Of a DNA stretch of 64,000 nt, positions 61,201 to 64,000 are shown piece by piece (positions within the stretch are counted from its first letter, which is position 1; the number at the start of each line of letters is the position of its first letter). The DNA comes from Anaerolineae bacterium (GTDB lineage Bacteria; Chloroflexota; Anaerolineae; Anaerolineales; Anaerolineaceae): contig JABLWW010000007.1 of the NCBI GenBank assembly GCA_013178295.1, forward strand, positions 124,001-188,000. The letters are read 5' to 3'. The translations under genes and the position numbers were made by a program. A model generated the notes under the pieces. The model was given only the letters and a program-made list of their open reading frames with translations. It was not told the origin of the DNA and did no database searches.

Positions 61201-64000
61201 TGAGCTGCGCCAGCAATAGCGCCTCTGCCAGAAGTCTTTGCAAAAGAATGTTCTCGGGGCGAGCCTGAACTGCTTCCTTCAAAACAGCCAATGCTGTTTC
61301 GACTTCTTGCTGTTGAAGAGCGACTTTTCCCAGCCCTCCCATCACCCGCCAGTGCCACTCAGGTGAACCAGCCAACGGGTGGTCAACAAGCTGCTGGTAG
61401 CATTCGAATGCCAACTGCCACTCCGCCTGGGCAGCAAGAACTTCAGCATACAGAAGGCTGATTTCAAAGTCTTCTGGCTTGATCTGCCGGGCTTTCTCCA
61501 AAGCGTAGCGTGCATTAACAAGCCTGCTAAAATCCGGGCACGGTGCGTCGCACAGAAAAACATTCTTATCTCCCAACAAAGCTTTGACATACATGTTCAG
61601 AACATCAAAGTCGGCATTACCCCCTTGAACAACCAGCTCCAACCCCGGCAATGCTTCATCGGTTTTTCCCAAAGCCAGCATGACGCGGGCATAGATTAAC
61701 ACCAGGTCAGCATTTTGTGGCCACTTTTGAACAGCCTGCTCAAGGCTTAAGCGCGCTTCCTCATACTGCTTCAAGGAGAAAAGCGCGTTGCCCAGCCGAA
61801 GCGAGACTTCAACTGATTCGGGTGCCAGTCTTGCAGCCTGTTGCAAAAACGGCAGTGCCTGGCTTGTCAACCCCGCTGCCATGCTTGCCTCTGCCAGTGC
61901 CAGATTCACCTTAACCGAATCAGGCACAGCCAAAACCGCAGCGCGAAGAGTTTCCAAGCTGCGCTGATCGTCCCCATCCCGCTTATACAGTTCCGACAAT
62001 AATAGCCAGTTATCCGCCACATCCGGCGCCAGCAATGTGGCACGGCTAAGGTAATGCTTAGCTTTTTCATCTTCCCCCAATTGATAAAACGCCTGGCCAA
62101 ACAGAGAGTTTGCCATGCCATTGTCAGCATCCTTATCAAGGACTGTCTCACAAACACGAATGGTTACCTCGGGTTGACCAACATGTAAAGCACAGCGAGC
62201 ATAAGCCATCACATCCGATGGTTGCGATGAAAGAGAAAAACGTAAAACATTTTCGCGATGAACAAATGCTCGCACCCAATTCTCACTCTGCTCAAGCTTT
62301 TCCGCCAAACGGCGCTGAATGTTAACATCCTGTGGCAAAACCTCCGCCGCTGACTGCAGCGTGTCCAGCGCGCCGGATGTGTCTCCCTCCCTTTCCTGCA
62401 AATTGGTTAGCACAATCCAGTTCTCAGCGACATCTGGTTTTAGAGCAATTGCCTCCTTAACACACTGGGCTGATTTTTCAAACTCGCCCAGCTGATACAA
62501 AGCCCACCCCATCATGGACTTTGCCATGCCATCCTCCCCTTTTGCCTGCAGCACCCTCTCGCATGCCTCCAGCGTCTGCCGGTAATTCTTGGTTTCATAC
62601 GCACTGCGCGCATAGGCAAGCAAATCCCTGTCTTCTGGATCGGGTGATAAATACACCACATGGTTGCGATGATCGAACGCTTTGTGCCATTCGTTAAGCG
62701 TCTCCCAGATTTCTGCGATCTGTCTGTGAACCTCCACACAATCGGGAACTGCGTTAACCGCCAAATGCAAAGTCTCCAGACTTTGCTGGACTTCACCATT
62801 TTTCCTCTGCAAATCTGCCAGTACCAGCCAGCTCTCTTTTTCAGTGGGTGCAAGCGAAATGGCTTTCTTAAGATATTGAGCAGCGTCGTCTTTCCTGCCC
62901 AGTAGCGCCAGCGCCTTCCCCATCAATGCAATAGCCTCCAGGTGATTTGGTTGCTGCTCCATCACTTTGGCACATGCCTCCACCGCATGGCGGGGTTTTT
63001 CTGCACCTACTGCACTTCGTGCCAGTGCAACCCAATCCTCAACCGCTGGTTGTTGTAACAGCTTTGCCACACGATGTCTGTGCTCAAATGACTTTTTCCA
63101 ATCGCCGTGTTTCTCCCACAATTCTGCAATCTTGCGCAGCAGATCAGGCGCATCAGGCTTGAGAATGGCACACACTTGCGCATAACCCAGCGCCTGATCA
63201 TTATCTCCCAATTTCTGGAGAATTAAACTGACCAGTTCAAGAAGCTCCACATCTGCCGGACGCACCTGTAAGAAAAGCAAAGCCAGTTGCAGCGCTTCCT
63301 GTGTCAAGTCCAACCCCAATAATGCCTCTACCCACGAGATTGGCTGCCAGTTCAATAGAAATTGTGCACGAAATAGCTGCTCCCCTTTTGCCGCTCTTTC
63401 CACCAACACAGCAACCGCCCTGCGCCCCAGAGCCTGCGCCTTAGACCGATCTCCCTTCCCAGCAAGCCGCGCTGCCTGCCAAAGCTGTATAAAAGGATCG
63501 TCAGATTTTCCCATTTCAGGGATTTGCACCTGTTTTGCCCTTTCAGTGTGGTCAAACAACAAGGCTATCTCGGCATATAGACTATCCGCCTCAGGCAAGG
63601 CAGCAATAGATTTCTTGATTGCCGCCAGCGCCTCCTCCATCTGCCCCTCCTGAGAAGCTACATCAAGCAATTGAAGATGCACCCCGGTCATGTAGTAAAG
63701 AATAGCCTCTTTTGAACGGTGAAGAAGCTGTGCAGCTTTTTCTGGCTGCCCAGATAACTGATACAGCCCGGCAAGCTGCTGCAATGTCAATGCGCTGCCC
63801 ACAATTCTATTCAGATCGTTATCCGAGTGCATCTCGCGTAGAACTCCAGACTCAGCAGCTTTTGCATCGGTCAACAGCTTGTCTGATAATTGAATCACCA
63901 GTTCTGTGTGTCCCTGGAAGTTCATCAAACGCAGCCAGGTCAACTGCTGCGATAACGAAAGAGCATCCATGACCTCAAGAAAAGTTTTCAACCGCTCTTG
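58289..64000 (-). CDS. Giant TPR protein (N-terminus outside the window)
   Basis: At least 1903 residues, open to the right edge, so the true start lies beyond the window; TTG 63991 is just the first possible start inside. Almost all of it is tetratricopeptide repeats, dozens of them, from residue 70 to the C-terminus (for example LGDNDQALGYAQVCAILKPD and LLGRLMRKSGQLDTAIHHLS). Residues 289-699 (counting from 63991) hold three units of exactly 137 residues. No enzyme domain, signal peptide or membrane helix is visible. TPR arrays are scaffolds for protein binding. It is translationally coupled to the protease gene, so its likely role is to bind, control or recruit that protease. Confidence 0.85.
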   Translation of the reverse strand, partial: QERLKTFLEVMDALSLSQQLTWLRLMNFQGHTELVIQLSDKLLTDAKAAESGVLREMHSDNDLNRIVGSALTLQQLAGLYQLSGQPEKAAQLLHRSKEAILYYMTGVHLQLLDVASQEGQMEEALAAIKKSIAALPEADSLYAEIALLFDHTERAKQVQIPEMGKSDDPFIQLWQAARLAGKGDRSKAQALGRRAVAVLVERAAKGEQLFRAQFLLNWQPISWVEALLGLDLTQEALQLALLFLQVRPADVELLELVSLILQKLGDNDQALGYAQVCAILKPDAPDLLRKIAELWEKHGDWKKSFEHRHRVAKLLQQPAVEDWVALARSAVGAEKPRHAVEACAKVMEQQPNHLEAIALMGKALALLGRKDDAAQYLKKAISLAPTEKESWLVLADLQRKNGEVQQSLETLHLAVNAVPDCVEVHRQIAEIWETLNEWHKAFDHRNHVVYLSPDPEDRDLLAYARSAYETKNYRQTLEACERVLQAKGEDGMAKSMMGWALYQLGEFEKSAQCVKEAIALKPDVAENWIVLTNLQEREGDTSGALDTLQSAAEVLPQDVNIQRRLAEKLEQSENWVRAFVHRENVLRFSLSSQPSDVMAYARCALHVGQPEVTIRVCETVLDKDADNGMANSLFGQAFYQLGEDEKAKHYLSRATLLAPDVADNWLLLSELYKRDGDDQRSLETLRAAVLAVPDSVKVNLALAEASMAAGLTSQALPFLQQAARLAPESVEVSLRLGNALFSLKQYEEARLSLEQAVQKWPQNADLVLIYARVMLALGKTDEALPGLELVVQGGNADFDVLNMYVKALLGDKNVFLCDAPCPDFSRLVNARYALEKARQIKPEDFEISLLYAEVLAAQAEWQLAFECYQQLVDHPLAGSPEWHWRVMGGLGKVALQQQEVETALAVLKEAVQARPENILLQRLLAEALLLAQLRDEAMQTARTILKLASNDIHVLLWFADIAIRLEEDGEAIEALTCVTELDATSPENWLLLAEACVRTGNEEEARRALSSLLKFEQLSGDHWRRVAYVFLELNDKASALSSLGQALVQEDSQSVDFLFELSCLQAAMGDAEAALYSVQKAIGFAPSDAVLQVFEADLLLKLDRPQAAQACLERALAILDMGFAVAPRDHFYRLIKSGLMAEQWLETVRSKAGIHIRIAHLLRMGGNLSSALYHAQKAAELLPDNLVCRFFAFDIALALLQGDGVLQSLMALEGEDQQTSAERERTPHAWMSLLCARAERTLEKGDEMAAAELVRQGLEFDPDAVRLQAIQARLLIRQGQLKAAEEIYSKLAEVVAGHEAVEIETVSDFFGDALVLYWQRESYLWLAQVAFELCLWDQALRFFELTLTRHANNGYVMLQYAKALVMCAEKQRLFDEVGCVSHAPGRESLSKETFAKLERALASAWQISNSKEVKRWHARGHLAFDLTVQSIEVLDKLSEALDDKAAIVAALRQLKNPKLALELALRLPEKADYLIQRALCYRANGAEVGLEYARQAVEDRPADPVYNVVVALLAWEAGLPDQALGALQTALRTWGDEPEWHASAARIALQIGMNEESLYHWKQAFSLQPTKVEYGLALGEVYLEQNDPNKAIQVLRNISQISANQVKTWFLLSEAYQRVGNLLEALECARMADQLDSTSSAAALLCGRICLQMKDYQTAYQYAQEGLKRQSQSQEAWLLMSHILEEQGKLQEALDVLDGMPQEYQLSKSVLYARVRLTRQRYDAQAALPLAQKLEELYPNQPDVLGLLAMVLADCGEFADAERAALAALRLQPENAELNLLLGRLMRKSGQLDTAIHHLSQAIVQSPQMFEAYQELGATYQERRELLQALQVYEMGIKVLPDEPRLFYAAALVMREIKDYVGAEAMLRRASELSPDDLNIRRQLGAVIALNLVHNPQEANSYL
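61895..63127 (-). repeat. Three 411-base (137-residue) super-repeats in the TPR gene
   Basis: Units at 63127-62717, 62716-62306 and 62305-61895. Anchors AELWEKHGDWKKSFEHRHRV, AEIWETLNEWHKAFDHRNHV and AEKLEQSENWVRAFVHRENV begin the units exactly 137 residues apart (positions 289, 426, 563), and a fourth start (AEASMAAGL) is at 700. Tryptophans at 388, 525 and 662 keep the same spacing. Each unit is about four TPRs. Confidence 0.85.

Noticed and set aside
58289-64000. CRISPR or tandem DNA repeat array
   Set aside because: The repetition is at protein level (TPR and 411-base units); there are no short identical repeats with unique spacers.

Overview
The window comes from a bacterial chromosome of roughly balanced base composition. 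I read it as Chloroflexota, probably class Anaerolineae. The evidence is a split F1Fo ATP synthase operon, an alpha subunit with an extra internal segment, membrane proteins with long Pro/Thr-rich outer segments (PTPT-type), a lipoprotein, and the mix of MreB, RodZ-like, DUF503, UPF0313 and paired radical-SAM/DUF2344 genes. This assignment is inference: there is no rRNA gene to confirm it. I see no tRNA, rRNA, CRISPR array, transposase or prophage. Genes are packed tightly and no gap exceeds about 230 bases.

Layout. 1-1284: end of an unidentified protein. 1292-6817 (minus): atpA-atpG-atpD-atpC followed by a divergent mreB. 6967-9067 (minus): methylmalonyl-CoA mutase large subunit and epimerase. 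9297-12666 (plus): rplI, a double-HTH RodZ-like protein and rimO. 12673-15629 (minus): a membrane TPR protein and murJ. 15757/15814-18140 (plus): a metal-type ABC ATPase and permease, then a short RsmI-like methyltransferase. 18149-21688 (minus): a PadR regulator with a FecBCD-type uptake system. 21831-25777 (minus): folC and lon, translationally coupled. 25885-33536 (plus): DUF503, a dehydrogenase, a radical-SAM/DUF2344 pair, a PrsW-like protease, a UPF0313 radical-SAM enzyme and a THUMP RNA methyltransferase. 33678-37766 (minus): gcvH-gcvPA-gcvPB and scpA. 37827-43604 (plus): moaC, a MoaD-MoaE fusion, rnc and smc. 43690-46108 (minus): rpsF-ssb-rpsR and a parvulin-type foldase. 46325-47780 (plus): TrmI-like methyltransferase and a Nudix hydrolase. 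47843-49483 (minus): rplY, a cold-shock gene and a DUF3795 protein. 49572-52636 (minus): a chemotaxis-type receptor, a ferric-reductase-like flavoprotein and a 31-residue membrane peptide. 52672-55419 (minus): alaS. 55650-64000 (minus): a giant TPR protein (N-terminus outside the window) coupled to a TPR plus caspase-fold (C25-like) protease.

Most of the window is housekeeping: energy conservation, cell wall and shape, translation, chromosome segregation, and propionate and glycine metabolism. The least explained part is the giant TPR / C25-like protease pair at the right end. On the regulatory side, several promoters can be read base by base. Three stand out: a padR promoter carrying two dyads 21 bp apart, a long irregular hairpin just before the rnc ribosome-binding site, and at least five genes whose -10 box lies only 6-8 bases before the start codon, which predicts leaderless mRNAs.
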